From positions 62,001-126,000 of the forward strand of contig NZ_WUPT01000001.1 in assembly GCF_009830125.1 (NCBI RefSeq): a stretch of DNA of 64,000 bases, written 5' to 3'. The notes beneath the pieces are model-generated. The model was not told the DNA's origin and ran no database searches. It saw only the letters and a list, made by a program, of their open reading frames with translations. The translations under genes and the position numbers were made by a program. This DNA is from Kangsaoukella pontilimi (GTDB lineage Bacteria > Pseudomonadota > Alphaproteobacteria > Rhodobacterales > Rhodobacteraceae). Shown here one piece after another: positions 50,885-60,362 of the stretch (positions are counted from its first letter, which is position 1; each line of letters starts with the position of its first letter).

Positions 50885-51862
50885 ATGGCGTGGCGCACGG
50901 ATCGCAGAGGGGTATTGCTGGGCCTTGGGGCTTCGGCGCTTGTCCTTGGCGGCATGTCCGCGCCCGCGCGTGCCTCCGGTGTTCTGGACGTCGTGGCGAC
51001 TACGGGCATGATCGCGGATGTGGCCCGCCGGATCGGCGGCGATGCCGTGACCGTCAAGGCGCTGATGGGGCCGGGGGTCGACCCCCATGCCTATCGCCAG
51101 ACGCGAAGCGACATCGTCGCGCTGGCACGCGCTGATCTTGTGCTCTGGAACGGCCTCTATCTGGAAGCCCAGATGGAAGACTTCATGGCCGATCTAGCCG
51201 GACGCACCCGCGTCGTGCCGGTGGCCGAGGCCATGCCGTCGGACCTCCGCATTGCGCATGACGACTATGCCGACCGCAAGGACCCCCATATCTGGATGGA
51301 CCCGGCGCTTTGGCGTTACGCGATCGAGGCCACGCGGGATGCGATGGTGGCGGCTGCGCCCGAACATGCCGAGGCCTTCAAGGCGAACACCGCCGAATAT
51401 CTGACTGAGGTCTCCACGCTTGCCGACTATGCCACCGGCGTGCTGTCGAGCGTGCCGGAGAGTGCCCGCGTCCTGATCACGGCCCATGACGCGTTCAACT
51501 ACTTCGGCCGCGCCTACGGCTATGAAGTTGTCGGCATTCAGGGCATCTCGACCGAAAGCGAAGCCGGCCTGGCCCGCATGGGCGAGCTTGTAGACATGCT
51601 GGTCGAGCGCCGGATCGGCGCGGTCTTCGTGGAAAGTTCGGTTTCGGACCGCTCGGTCAAGGCGCTGATCGAAGGCGCTGCGGCGCGGGGCCATGAGGTG
51701 CGGATCGGGGGCGAGCTCTTCTCCGATGCCATGGGCGCGCCCGGCACCTACGAGGGCACCTACATCGGCATGATCGACCATAACGCCACGCTGATCGCCA
51801 GCGCTCTCGGCGGCGACGCGCCGCTTCGCGGGCTGAACGGCCGCCTGAGCGCGGGAAGCTGA
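50885..51862 (+). CDS. sitA: Metal (probably manganese) ABC transporter substrate-binding protein
   Basis: 325 residues from ATG 50885, 9 bases after GGAGG; the ATG at 50876 would touch the ribosome-binding site. The N-terminus WRTDRRGVLLGLGAS looks like a twin-arginine or Sec signal. The cluster A-I fold is evident, with metal ligands expected at His in GVDPHAYR, His in DPHIWMD, Glu in FVESSVSD and Asp/His in IDHNA. There is no His-rich loop as in ZnuA, and the boxes upstream are Mur/Fur-like, so manganese (or iron) is preferred over zinc. Confidence 0.85.
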   Translation: MAWRTDRRGVLLGLGASALVLGGMSAPARASGVLDVVATTGMIADVARRIGGDAVTVKALMGPGVDPHAYRQTRSDIVALARADLVLWNGLYLEAQMEDFMADLAGRTRVVPVAEAMPSDLRIAHDDYADRKDPHIWMDPALWRYAIEATRDAMVAAAPEHAEAFKANTAEYLTEVSTLADYATGVLSSVPESARVLITAHDAFNYFGRAYGYEVVGIQGISTESEAGLARMGELVDMLVERRIGAVFVESSVSDRSVKALIEGAAARGHEVRIGGELFSDAMGAPGTYEGTYIGMIDHNATLIASALGGDAPLRGLNGRLSAGS

Positions 51863-51865
51863 GCC

Positions 51866-52681
51866 ATGACACTTGCCCCGAGCACTCCGCATTTGACGCT
51901 GGCGCAGGACACCGCGACCGAGGCCGCGCGCGCCGCCAGTCCCTTTGCCATTCGCGGGATGACCGTGTCTTACGGTCAGAAACCCGCGGTCTTCTCGATC
52001 GACGCGACCATCCGCGCTGGAAAGATGACGGCGATCGTCGGGCCGAACGGGGCGGGCAAATCTACGCTCCTGAAGGCGGCCCTTGGCATCGTCACCCCGC
52101 TTTCGGGGCAGGTCACGATGTATGGCCAGCCTCTGAAGGCCATGCTTCCCCGGATTGCCTATGTGCCGCAGCGTGCCAGCGTCGACTGGGATTTCCCTGT
52201 TCGCGTGATCGACGTGGTGACAATGGGCCTTTACCGCCATCTCGGTCTGATCGGACGTCTCACGGGCGCACATCGCGCCCGGGCGCTTGCCTGCCTCGAC
52301 CGCGTCGGCATGGCCGATTTCGCCGAGCGCCAGATCGGCCAGCTCTCGGGCGGCCAGCAACAGCGCGTCTTCCTCGCCCGCGCCCTCGCGCAGGGTGCTG
52401 ACCTTTACCTGCTGGACGAGCCTTTCGCCGGTGTTGATGCGGCGACGGAAAAGGCGATCATCGGTGTTCTCAAGTCCCTTCGGGACGAGGGCAAGACGGT
52501 TGTTGCCGTGCATCACGACCTGTCCACGGTGCCGGACTATTTCGACGACGTGCTGCTTTTGAATGTCCGCAAGGTCGCGGAGGGTCCCGTTGCGGATGTC
52601 TTCACCGAGACCGCCCTCGCAGAGGCCTATGGCGGGCGGCTTCAGGCGGCGCGGCCCGATGCGGTACCGGTGACCGGCTAG
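51866..52681 (+). CDS. sitB: Metal ABC transporter ATP-binding protein
   Basis: 271 residues. Walker [14 protein letters not shown] near 60, signature LSGGQQQRVF, Walker B LYLLDEPFAGVD and the H-loop VHHDLSTV are intact. The FxVRVIDVVTMG segment fits the Mn/Zn ATPase family (TroB/MntB/SitB). It lies 3 bases after the binding protein gene and couples to the two permeases that follow. Confidence 0.9.
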   Translation: MTLAPSTPHLTLAQDTATEAARAASPFAIRGMTVSYGQKPAVFSIDATIRAGKMTAIVGPNGAGKSTLLKAALGIVTPLSGQVTMYGQPLKAMLPRIAYVPQRASVDWDFPVRVIDVVTMGLYRHLGLIGRLTGAHRARALACLDRVGMADFAERQIGQLSGGQQQRVFLARALAQGADLYLLDEPFAGVDAATEKAIIGVLKSLRDEGKTVVAVHHDLSTVPDYFDDVLLLNVRKVAEGPVADVFTETALAEAYGGRLQAARPDAVPVTG

Positions 52682-52689
52682 GCTTCCCC

Positions 52690-53895
52690 GTGTTTCTCGA
52701 CGCGCTGACCTTTCAACTTGGCTACAACGCCTCGCTCGTCGGGCTGGGCGCGGCGCTTCTCGGTGTCGCAGCCGGCGCGACGGGCACGTTCCTGTTCCTT
52801 CGAAAGCGCGCGCTCGTCTCGGACGCGATCAGCCATGCGACCCTTCCCGGTGTCGCGCTCGCCTTCATCGCGATGAGCCTTGCGGGCTTCGACGGGCGTA
52901 ACCTGGGCATCCTTCTGGCAGGTTCGGCCGTTTCGGCGGCAGCGGGCCTGATCGCGGTTCAGTGGCTGTCGTCGCAAACGAGGCTGAGCGAGGATGCCGC
53001 AATCGGCGCCGTTCTTTCTGTCTTCTTCGGCTTCGGTATCGTACTTCTGACGGTGATCCAGAACATGGCGACGTCAGGGCAGGCCGGGCTGGAAGGTCTG
53101 TTGCTCGGCTCGACGGCGGGGATGCTCTTCTCGGATGCGGTCCTGATCGCGGCGGGGGGCGCCGCGGCGCTGGCGCTTGTTCTTGTGTTCCGCCGCCCGA
53201 TGACCATCGCGTCCTTCGATCCGGGTTATGCCCGTTCGGCGGGGATCGACGTGGGCCGCACCGACCTGATCATGATGGGCCTCGTCATGGGCGTCACGGT
53301 GATCGGGTTGAAGGTCGTGGGCCTGATCCTGATCGTCGCGCTTCTGATCATCCCGCCTGTAGCTGCCCGTTTCTGGACCGAAAGGGCTGACCGCGTTGCA
53401 CTGATAGCAGGCGGCATCGGCGGCGTCTCGGGATGGGTGGGCGCGGCGATTTCGGCCTCGACCCCGAACCTGCCCACAGGGCCGATCATCGTGCTGACTG
53501 CCTTCGGACTTTTCTGCGCCTCGCTCCTTTTCGCCCCTGCGCGGGGACTGGTCGCTGCCGGGTTCCGCCACCGGCGCTTCCAGCGCGGAGTGCATATCCG
53601 GCAAGGTCTTCTGTCATTGGCGCAGGGGCATCCGATCTACGAGCCGCTGACGATCCGCCTTTTGACCGCCGAACGTCTTGCCCGCGCCGACGGTGTCGCG
53701 ACCGATGACGGGCGCGCGCGTGCTGCCCGTGCGCTCAGGGACGAGACCCGTTGGCAGGTCGCCCGCCGCACGCCCGAGTTCGAGCTTGCCGCCGCCCGCT
53801 ATGACGGGCTGACCCAGATCGAGGACGTGCTGACCCCAGACCAGATCGCCCAGATCGACGCCCAGATCGGCCCGCCCAAAGGTGTACCGGCATGA
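52690..53895 (+). CDS. sitC: Metal ABC transporter permease with C-terminal cytoplasmic extension
   Basis: 401 residues. The first about 285 residues are an ABC-3 type permease with eight or nine helices (KRALVSDAISHATLPGVALA is the coupling segment). The remaining about 115 residues are hydrophilic and cytoplasmic, beginning RHRRFQRGVHIRQGLL, with DxR-type helices; similar winged-helix-like tails are known in some TroC/MntC permeases. It overlaps the next permease by 4 bases. The extension may sense metal or interact with the ATPase; this is inferred. Confidence 0.87.
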   Translation: MFLDALTFQLGYNASLVGLGAALLGVAAGATGTFLFLRKRALVSDAISHATLPGVALAFIAMSLAGFDGRNLGILLAGSAVSAAAGLIAVQWLSSQTRLSEDAAIGAVLSVFFGFGIVLLTVIQNMATSGQAGLEGLLLGSTAGMLFSDAVLIAAGGAAALALVLVFRRPMTIASFDPGYARSAGIDVGRTDLIMMGLVMGVTVIGLKVVGLILIVALLIIPPVAARFWTERADRVALIAGGIGGVSGWVGAAISASTPNLPTGPIIVLTAFGLFCASLLFAPARGLVAAGFRHRRFQRGVHIRQGLLSLAQGHPIYEPLTIRLLTAERLARADGVATDDGRARAARALRDETRWQVARRTPEFELAAARYDGLTQIEDVLTPDQIAQIDAQIGPPKGVPA

Positions 53896-54803
53896 GCGGC
53901 GCGGATTTCGTTCCCTTCAGCCTCGTGCCGCTTCTGATCGGTTGTCTCGCAGCCGTCGCTTGCGCGCTGCCGGGCAATTTTCTGATCCTGAGGCGTCAGG
54001 CGCTGATTGGCGACGCGATCAGCCATGTCGTTCTGCCTGGGATTGTCATGGCCTTTCTGGTTACCGGCACCATCGCGGCGATCCCCATGCTTATCGGCGC
54101 CGCCGCCGCCGCTCTGATCGCGGTGGCCGCCATCGAAGGCATCCGCCGCTTCGGACGGATCGAGCCGGGCGCTGCCATGGGCGTGGTGTTCACGTCCATG
54201 TTCGCGGCCGGGGTGCTGATCCTTGAACTGAGCGACACCTCGGGCGTGCACCTCGACGTCGAGCACGCGCTTTACGGCAATCTGGAAAGCCTGATCTGGC
54301 TCGACGCGACCGGCTGGGCGTCTCTGACCGACCCCGTGGCGCTGGCCGGCCTGCCGCCGGAACTGGGCCGGATCGCGGTAGTCGCGCTTCTGATCGTGGC
54401 GCTGCTCGCGTTGTTCTGGCGTCCGCTCGCCATCTCGACCTTTGACGAGGGCTTCGCGGCCACGCTCGGCCTGCCCGTCGGCGCGATCGGTCTTGGCCTT
54501 GTGATCGTTTCGGCCATCGCAGCCGTGGCGGCTTTCGACGCGGTGGGGTCGATCATCGTCATCGCGATGTTCATCTGCCCGCCGGCCGCCGCGCGGCTTG
54601 TGACTGACCGGCTGGTGCACCAGGTCCTGTGGTCCGTGGCTTTCGCGCTGATCTCCGCCGTGCTCGGCTATGTGCTTGCCGGGTATGGACCGCTCTGGCT
54701 GGGCTTCGGCAACTCGGTCAGCGCGGCCGGCATGATCGCCACCGTATCAGGCGTGATCCTGGCCCTGACCGCTATCGCAGGGCCAAAGCGGCGGCGCATC
54801 TGA
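53892..54803 (+). CDS. sitD: Metal ABC transporter permease
   Basis: 303 residues, ABC-3 permease without the long tail. The coupling segment is ILRRQALIGDAISHVVLPGIV. It overlaps sitC by 4 bases and completes the four-gene SitABCD set. Its stop is 0 bases from the start of the convergent antiporter reading frame end (54803/54804). Its two helices near the C-terminus carry Gly-rich GYGPLWLGFGNSV. Confidence 0.87.
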   Translation: MSGADFVPFSLVPLLIGCLAAVACALPGNFLILRRQALIGDAISHVVLPGIVMAFLVTGTIAAIPMLIGAAAAALIAVAAIEGIRRFGRIEPGAAMGVVFTSMFAAGVLILELSDTSGVHLDVEHALYGNLESLIWLDATGWASLTDPVALAGLPPELGRIAVVALLIVALLALFWRPLAISTFDEGFAATLGLPVGAIGLGLVIVSAIAAVAAFDAVGSIIVIAMFICPPAAARLVTDRLVHQVLWSVAFALISAVLGYVLAGYGPLWLGFGNSVSAAGMIATVSGVILALTAIAGPKRRRI

Positions 54804-56789
54804 TCACCCAGCCTCGCGCGGCAGCGGCGTTTCGGCGGTGCCGGAGGGCTGCTCTTTGGCGAGGTCGGGATCGTCGATCTCTTCTTCCGGCTGAATAGGC
54901 GAGCCGTCGTCCAGATGCGAGACGAGCGCGGTTTCCAACTCGGCGTTCAGTTCCTTGGCGCGGGCGACATAGGCCGGGTTGCGGCTGACCGGAATGGACG
55001 GATCCCAGAGGCTCGCCAGTTCGCGCAGCCCCTCACGATCCTTGCGGAAAAAGAAATGCTCGATCTTCGCGGCTTCGATATCGGTGAGGCCCATATTCTC
55101 GAGGACGTATCGCCCCGCACGGAGCGACGAGTCGAAAAGTTCGCGTACGATGTCGTCGGCGCCCGCCTGATAGAGCTGGTAGACATGCACCCGGTCATGG
55201 GCGCGGGCGACGATATGGATATCAGGCCGCCGCGAGCGGGCGTATTTTATCAGCCTGAGCGCCGCCTCCTTGTCGTCCAGCGCCACGACGAGCACGCGCG
55301 CCTCGTCCAGACCGGCGGTGTGGAGCAGTTCGGGGCGCGTCGGGTCGCCGAAATAGCTTTTGATGCCGAAGCGCCGCATGGTCTCGATCGCTTCCATGTT
55401 GTGGTCGAGCACCACGGCCTTGAAGCCCGCCAGCATCAGAAGCCTGTTCACCACCTGACCGAAGCGTCCGATCCCTGCGATGATGATCGGCTGCTGTTCC
55501 TCGATGACGTCGGCCTCCGGTGTCTCGCCCGGACCGGACATGCGATGCTGAAGCCGCTCGTAGGCGATGAAGAAGAGGGGCGTAAGCAGCATCGACAGAG
55601 CGACGATCAGCAAAAGCCGCTGGCCCAGGTCGGGGGGCAGAACGCTTTGCTGCAACGCGAAGCTGATCAGAACGAAGCCGAATTCACCGGCCTGCGCGAG
55701 GCCGAGCGTGAAGAGCCACTTGTCCCGCCCCCTGATGCGGAAGATCAGTGCCAGAAGATACAGCACCAGCCCTTTGACGAGCATCAGCAAAAGGGTCAGG
55801 CCGATCAGGTCGAGCGGATCGCGGAAGAGCGCGCCGAAATTGATGCCGGCGCCCACGGTGATGAAGAAAAGACCCAGAAGCAGGCCCTTGAACGGCTCGA
55901 TATCGCTTTCAAGCTCGTGCCTGAATTCCGAGTTCGCCAGGACCACGCCAGCAAGAAACGTCCCGAGCGCCGGCGACAGACCCACCATGGTCATCAGAAG
56001 CGCGATGCCGATCACGATCAGAAGCGCAAAGGCGGTGTAGAGTTCGCGGAGGCGCGCGAAATGAACGAAGCGAAAAAGGGGACGGGTGCCGTACATGCCG
56101 AAAAGGATGATGACGATCACCGCGCCGAGCGTGACGAGTGTGACGCCCCAGCCGGGCAGCCCGTCGACAAGCGACATCGCGACATCGCCGTGCCCGTCGC
56201 CATGCGCCGCGGTGCCGCCGTGACCTGCATCCGAAGGCCGCATGATCGAGCCGTCCGAGTTGAAATGTGACACGGTCGGAAGGGTCAGAAGCGGCAGAAG
56301 GGCCAGCATCGGGATGACGGCAATGTCCTGACTGAGGAGGACCGAGAAGGATGAGCGCCCGCCTCCGGTCTGCATCAGGCGCTTTTCGTTCAGCGTCTGA
56401 AGCACGATGGCCGTCGACGAGAGCGCGAAGATCATGCCGACCGCCAGCGATGTCTGCCAGGCATAGCCAAAGAGCCAGATGCAGAGCCCCATGATCAGAA
56501 GCATGGTCACGCTGACCTGAAGCCCGCCGAGGCCTATGAGTTTGGCGCGCATGTCCCATAGCTGTCGCGGGCTCAGTTCGAGACCGATGAGGAACAGCAT
56601 CATCACGACGCCGAATTCCGCAAAATGCTGCAGATCCTCGGTTTCCACCGCAAGCCCCAGCACCGGGCCGATCACGATACCCGCGATCAGATAGCCCAGC
56701 ACCGAGCCCAGCCCGAGCCGTACCGCAATCGGCACCGCGATGACTGCCGCGACCAGAAAGATGACCGCCTCGAACAAGAAACCCGTCAT
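54804..56789 (-). CDS. KefB/KefC-like monovalent cation:proton antiporter (CPA2) with RCK domain
   Basis: 661 residues. Residues 1-385 form a Na+/H+ exchanger (CPA2) membrane domain of about twelve helices; residues about 415-535 form an RCK/TrkA-N NAD(H)-binding domain (IIIAGIGRFGQVVNRLLM). The C-terminal tail is acidic. An unusual loop near residues 175-205 is rich in His and Gly (AGHGGTAAHGDGHGDVAM). Such proteins export K+ or Na+ in exchange for protons and protect against electrophile or pH stress; glutathione gating cannot be judged. Confidence 0.88.
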   Translation of the reverse strand: MTGFLFEAVIFLVAAVIAVPIAVRLGLGSVLGYLIAGIVIGPVLGLAVETEDLQHFAEFGVVMMLFLIGLELSPRQLWDMRAKLIGLGGLQVSVTMLLIMGLCIWLFGYAWQTSLAVGMIFALSSTAIVLQTLNEKRLMQTGGGRSSFSVLLSQDIAVIPMLALLPLLTLPTVSHFNSDGSIMRPSDAGHGGTAAHGDGHGDVAMSLVDGLPGWGVTLVTLGAVIVIILFGMYGTRPLFRFVHFARLRELYTAFALLIVIGIALLMTMVGLSPALGTFLAGVVLANSEFRHELESDIEPFKGLLLGLFFITVGAGINFGALFRDPLDLIGLTLLLMLVKGLVLYLLALIFRIRGRDKWLFTLGLAQAGEFGFVLISFALQQSVLPPDLGQRLLLIVALSMLLTPLFFIAYERLQHRMSGPGETPEADVIEEQQPIIIAGIGRFGQVVNRLLMLAGFKAVVLDHNMEAIETMRRFGIKSYFGDPTRPELLHTAGLDEARVLVVALDDKEAALRLIKYARSRRPDIHIVARAHDRVHVYQLYQAGADDIVRELFDSSLRAGRYVLENMGLTDIEAAKIEHFFFRKDREGLRELASLWDPSIPVSRNPAYVARAKELNAELETALVSHLDDGSPIQPEEEIDDPDLAKEQPSGTAETPLPREAG

Positions 56790-57258
56790 AGCCTGCCCTG
56801 CTTCAGCTTGGCCTCGGCGCGCCGGGGATGCCGTGGCGTAGCTTCCGCTGTCTCTGATGGGTGCAGAGGAGCGTCATAAGCCTGCGATATCCGGGACCGG
56901 GCTCTGCCGTGAGCGTTTTCGAAATACACGATGACAAGGATATGCTTGCTGCGGGTGCATTGTCCACGAGGCTTTCGCGGATGGAGCGGGAGAGGGGGCT
57001 TCGCCCCGGCTCGTGACCGAGCCTCCCCGGAGTATTTCCGAACAGAAGAAGACCATTGCCGCATGATGCACCCGCTTGCCCTTTTCAGGCGTCGGCTGTA
57101 TCCGATCAGCCATGACACTCGTTTTCGACATGGATGACCGCGCGCGCCTGCCCTGGCGGTTCTTTGGCGCCACCATGACGGTGCTGGCCCGACTTTCCTG
57201 ACCCGGACCGCCCGCGCGTTTCGCGCGCTCTTCAACCATGTCAGCCAGGATTCATGAA
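56790..57258. other. Intergenic stretch between antiporter and leuC
   Basis: 469 bases containing one intact intergenic repeat copy (56992-57057). The rest shows no convincing gene; a 29-codon frame at 57112-57201 has no ribosome-binding site. The leuC promoter must lie in it. Confidence 0.5.
56992..57057 (+). repeat. Intergenic repeat copy C (plus)
   Basis: Hairpin GGGGC-TTC-GCCCC, second hairpin GGCTCG-TGAC-CGAGCC (57008-57023), then TCCCCGGAGTATTTCCGAAC and AGAAGAAGACC. The tail agrees with copy B at CTCCCCGGAGTATTT and ACAGAAGAAG, while both hairpins have different bases but the same shape. Confidence 0.75.
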
Positions 57259-58665
57259 ATGACCACACCCCGTACGCTCTATGACAAGATCTGGGATGCC
57301 CACGTCGCCCACGAGGCGGAAGACGGCACCTGCCATCTCTATATCGACCGCCACCTCGTCCACGAGGTGACCAGCCCGCAGGCCTTTGAGGGTCTGCGCA
57401 TGGCGGGCCGGCCCGTGCGCGCGCCCGAGAAAACCGTTGCCGTGCCGGACCACAATGTGCCGACCGACCCGACCCGCCTGCAGGGGATCAAGGACGAGCA
57501 GTCCCGTATCCAGATCGAGGCGCTGCGCCAGAACGCGAAGGACTTCGGGATCGAGATCTATGACATCGACGACAACCGTCAGGGCATCGTTCACATCGTC
57601 GGCCCCGAGCAGGGCTGGACTCAGCCCGGCATGACCATCGTCTGCGGCGACAGCCACACGGCGACCCACGGTGCGTTCGGCGCGCTGGCCCACGGGATTG
57701 GCACGTCCGAGGTCGAGCATGTGCTTGCCACCCAGACGCTGATCCAGAAGAAGGCCAAGAACATGCTGGTCGAGGTCGAGGGCGAGCTTGCCCCCGGCGT
57801 CACCGCCAAGGACATCACGCTTTCGATCATCGGCAAGACCGGGACCGCGGGCGGAACCGGCCACGTCATCGAATATCGCGGCTCGGCGATCCGGGCGCTG
57901 TCGATGGAAGGCCGGATGACGGTCTGCAACATGGCCATCGAAGGCGGCGCGCGCGCGGGCCTGATCGCGCCCGACGAGAAGACCTTCGAATACGTCAAGG
58001 GCCGTCCCCATGCGCCGAAAGGCGGCCAGTGGGAAATGGCGCTGGAATGGTGGAAGACGCTCTTCTCCGACGATGGCGCCCATTTCGACAAGATCGTCAA
58101 ACTCGACGCCGCCGAAATCGCCCCTGTCGTCACATGGGGCACCAGCCCCGAGGACGTCCTTCCGATCACCGCAACAGTCCCGGCGCCCGAGGATTTCGCG
58201 GGCGGCAAGGTGGACGCGGCGCGCCGCTCGCTCGACTACATGGGGCTGACGCCCGGCCAGAAGCTGTCCGATATCGAGATCGACACGGTCTTCATCGGCT
58301 CCTGCACCAATGGCCGGATCGAGGATTTGCGCGAGGTCGCCAAGATCATGGAAGGCCGCAAGGTCAAGGACGGCCTCCGCGCGATGATCGTGCCGGGCTC
58401 GGGCCTTGTCCGTCTTCAGGCCGAGAAAGAGGGGATCGCTCAGAAGCTTCAGGAAGCGGGCTTTGAATGGAGGATGGCGGGGTGCTCGATGTGCCTTGGC
58501 ATGAACCCCGACCAGCTTGCGCCGGGCGAGCGCTGCGCCTCGACGTCCAACCGTAACTTCGAGGGGCGACAGGGCTACAAGGGCCGCACGCACCTGATGT
58601 CGCCCGGCATGGCCGCTGCGGCTGCAATCACAGGTCGCCTGACCGACGTTCGGGAGCTGATGTAA
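57259..58665 (+). CDS. leuC: 3-isopropylmalate dehydratase large subunit
   Basis: 468 residues from ATG 57259 ([16 protein letters not shown]), with AGGA upstream; the in-frame ATG at 57238 adds seven unsupported residues. Aconitase-type 4Fe-4S ligands are the Cys in [10 protein letters not shown] and the Cys pair in [32 protein letters not shown], in part, is the active-site segment. It isomerises 2- to 3-isopropylmalate in leucine synthesis with LeuD; the leuD ATG overlaps its stop. Confidence 0.97.
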   Translation: MTTPRTLYDKIWDAHVAHEAEDGTCHLYIDRHLVHEVTSPQAFEGLRMAGRPVRAPEKTVAVPDHNVPTDPTRLQGIKDEQSRIQIEALRQNAKDFGIEIYDIDDNRQGIVHIVGPEQGWTQPGMTIVCGDSHTATHGAFGALAHGIGTSEVEHVLATQTLIQKKAKNMLVEVEGELAPGVTAKDITLSIIGKTGTAGGTGHVIEYRGSAIRALSMEGRMTVCNMAIEGGARAGLIAPDEKTFEYVKGRPHAPKGGQWEMALEWWKTLFSDDGAHFDKIVKLDAAEIAPVVTWGTSPEDVLPITATVPAPEDFAGGKVDAARRSLDYMGLTPGQKLSDIEIDTVFIGSCTNGRIEDLREVAKIMEGRKVKDGLRAMIVPGSGLVRLQAEKEGIAQKLQEAGFEWRMAGCSMCLGMNPDQLAPGERCASTSNRNFEGRQGYKGRTHLMSPGMAAAAAITGRLTDVRELM

Positions 58666-59273
58666 TGGAAAAGTTCACCACACTCACCGGGGTCGCGGCG
58701 CCGCTGCCGCTGATGAATATCGACACCGATATGATCATCCCCAAGCAGTTCCTGAAGACGATCAAGCGGACCGGTCTGGGCGCGAACCTCTTCGACGAGA
58801 TGCGCTTCGAGCGGGACGGAACCGAAAACGCCGATTTCGTCCTGAACAAGCCTGCCTACCGAAATGCCGAGATCCTCGTCGCCGGGGACAATTTCGGCTG
58901 CGGGTCGAGCCGCGAGCACGCGCCCTGGGCACTTCTCGATTTCGGTATCCGCTGCGTGATCTCAACCAGCTTCGCCGACATCTTCTACAATAACTGCTTC
59001 AAGAACGGCATTCTGCCTATCGTTCTACCGCAAGAGGAAGTCGACAAGCTGATGGACGACGCGCAGCGCGGCTCGAACGCCGTTATGACCGTCGATCTGG
59101 AAAGCCAGACGATCACCGGGCCCGACGGCGGTTCGATTTCGTTCGAGGTGGACGCGTTCAAGAAGCACTGCCTTCTGAACGGTCTCGACGATATCGGCCT
59201 GACCATCGAGAACGCGGCGGGCTCGATCGACGCCTACGAGGCGAAGGTCGCGAACGAGCGTCCCTGGATCTGA
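58665..59273 (+). CDS. leuD: 3-isopropylmalate dehydratase small subunit
   Basis: 202 residues, full length. [16 protein letters not shown] near 19 and [14 protein letters not shown] near 84 are LeuD signatures. It overlaps the leuC stop by one base (TAATG), so the two are made in stoichiometric amounts. The mipA-like gene is convergent with a 3-base gap. Confidence 0.97.
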   Translation: MEKFTTLTGVAAPLPLMNIDTDMIIPKQFLKTIKRTGLGANLFDEMRFERDGTENADFVLNKPAYRNAEILVAGDNFGCGSSREHAPWALLDFGIRCVISTSFADIFYNNCFKNGILPIVLPQEEVDKLMDDAQRGSNAVMTVDLESQTITGPDGGSISFEVDAFKKHCLLNGLDDIGLTIENAAGSIDAYEAKVANERPWI

Positions 59274-59276
59274 AGT

Positions 59277-60101
59277 TTACCGGTCCCGTGTCGTCCTGCG
59301 CTGGCTCTGAAAGAGCGACCAGCGCAGGCCGATATGGGCCGAGACGTTTACCTTTTCATCGAAAAGCGGGCTGGCGCGGTTCGCCGCGCCGCTCAGAAGC
59401 GTGACACCCACGCCGCCCACCACCCGCAGACGGTCGTTCAGCGGGTAGCGGACCGAGACATCGGCCTCTGTCCCGAGATAGCCGCCACGCGCGTCATAGC
59501 TGTCAGTCGCATAGAAGAAATCGTGGACACCCTCGCTGGCAAAGACCGGGCCGATGGCGGCGGTGACGCGGGCACCGGGCTTCAACGCGCCGTTCTGCCG
59601 ATACCTCAGCGCCAGCCGTCCCAGCGTGCCGACATGGTCGATCCCGTCCCCGAGTGAGAACACCCCACGCGTCTGGAGAGACAGCTCATAGCGGCCAGTG
59701 CCATTGCCTAAGATCGCGGAACGCTCGCTCAGAGCGATATTCACCTCGGGCCCGATTTCGGCCAGCGCGTCAAGGTCGGGGAGTGCACCCCGAAGCGCGT
59801 TGTCGCGGCTGTCCACGGCAGACGACCCATCGACGGTCACACCGATTTCCACGCGATCCAGCCTGAAGGGAACGATCCGGAAGGTCTGGTCGCCCCCGAA
59901 TTCGAGCAGCCGTCCGCGATACGTAACGAAAGGGAACACCGTGCCGCCGGGGTTGTATTCGGACGCACCCGGATAATCCGGTGCGACGCGCGCGGTCGCG
60001 CCGACGCCAAGCTCCCAAAGGGGCAGGGTGGGTGCATCCCCGGCATGTGCCGGAGACAGAGACGAGACAGCTGGGAGCAGGAAAAGGATCATCAAACCCA
60101 T
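59277..60101 (-). CDS. MipA/OmpV family outer membrane protein
   Basis: 274 residues with a signal peptide (about 1-20). The mature protein is beta-rich and begins LPLWELGVGATARVAPDYPGAS, then continues with alternating aromatic strands, a pattern of MipA/OmpV. It ends near LRWSLFQSQRRTTRDR, a somewhat basic tail. MipA-like proteins sit in the outer membrane and may scaffold murein synthesis or act as porins; the family function is mostly undefined. It is convergent with leuD. Confidence 0.82.
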   Translation of the reverse strand: MGLMILFLLPAVSSLSPAHAGDAPTLPLWELGVGATARVAPDYPGASEYNPGGTVFPFVTYRGRLLEFGGDQTFRIVPFRLDRVEIGVTVDGSSAVDSRDNALRGALPDLDALAEIGPEVNIALSERSAILGNGTGRYELSLQTRGVFSLGDGIDHVGTLGRLALRYRQNGALKPGARVTAAIGPVFASEGVHDFFYATDSYDARGGYLGTEADVSVRYPLNDRLRVVGGVGVTLLSGAANRASPLFDEKVNVSAHIGLRWSLFQSQRRTTRDR

Positions 60102-60362
60102 GGCCGTGGAGCTATTGCGACAGTGCCGATGATCAATGCCAAGCCTCTTGCGGTGCGCGCGACCCAGTACGCAAGATGTTGGGAAAATGCTTGATTTGAC
60201 GCGCTTTTGTTGCCGAAATGATGCATTGTCGCACCAATCCCACCACGAAAAAGCCCAGAATCTTCAGGATGGTTAACCCGTTATTGCTGGGCTGACCGAA
60301 AGAAGGCAGAATTTGGGCAAAATTGAGGCAGACCGCCACAATCGGCGGGAAAGAAACAAAGC

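Noticed and set aside
57112-57201. 29-codon frame upstream of leuC, considered as a leucine leader peptide
   Set aside because: No ribosome-binding site and only four Leu codons, not clustered; no attenuator hairpin seen after it.
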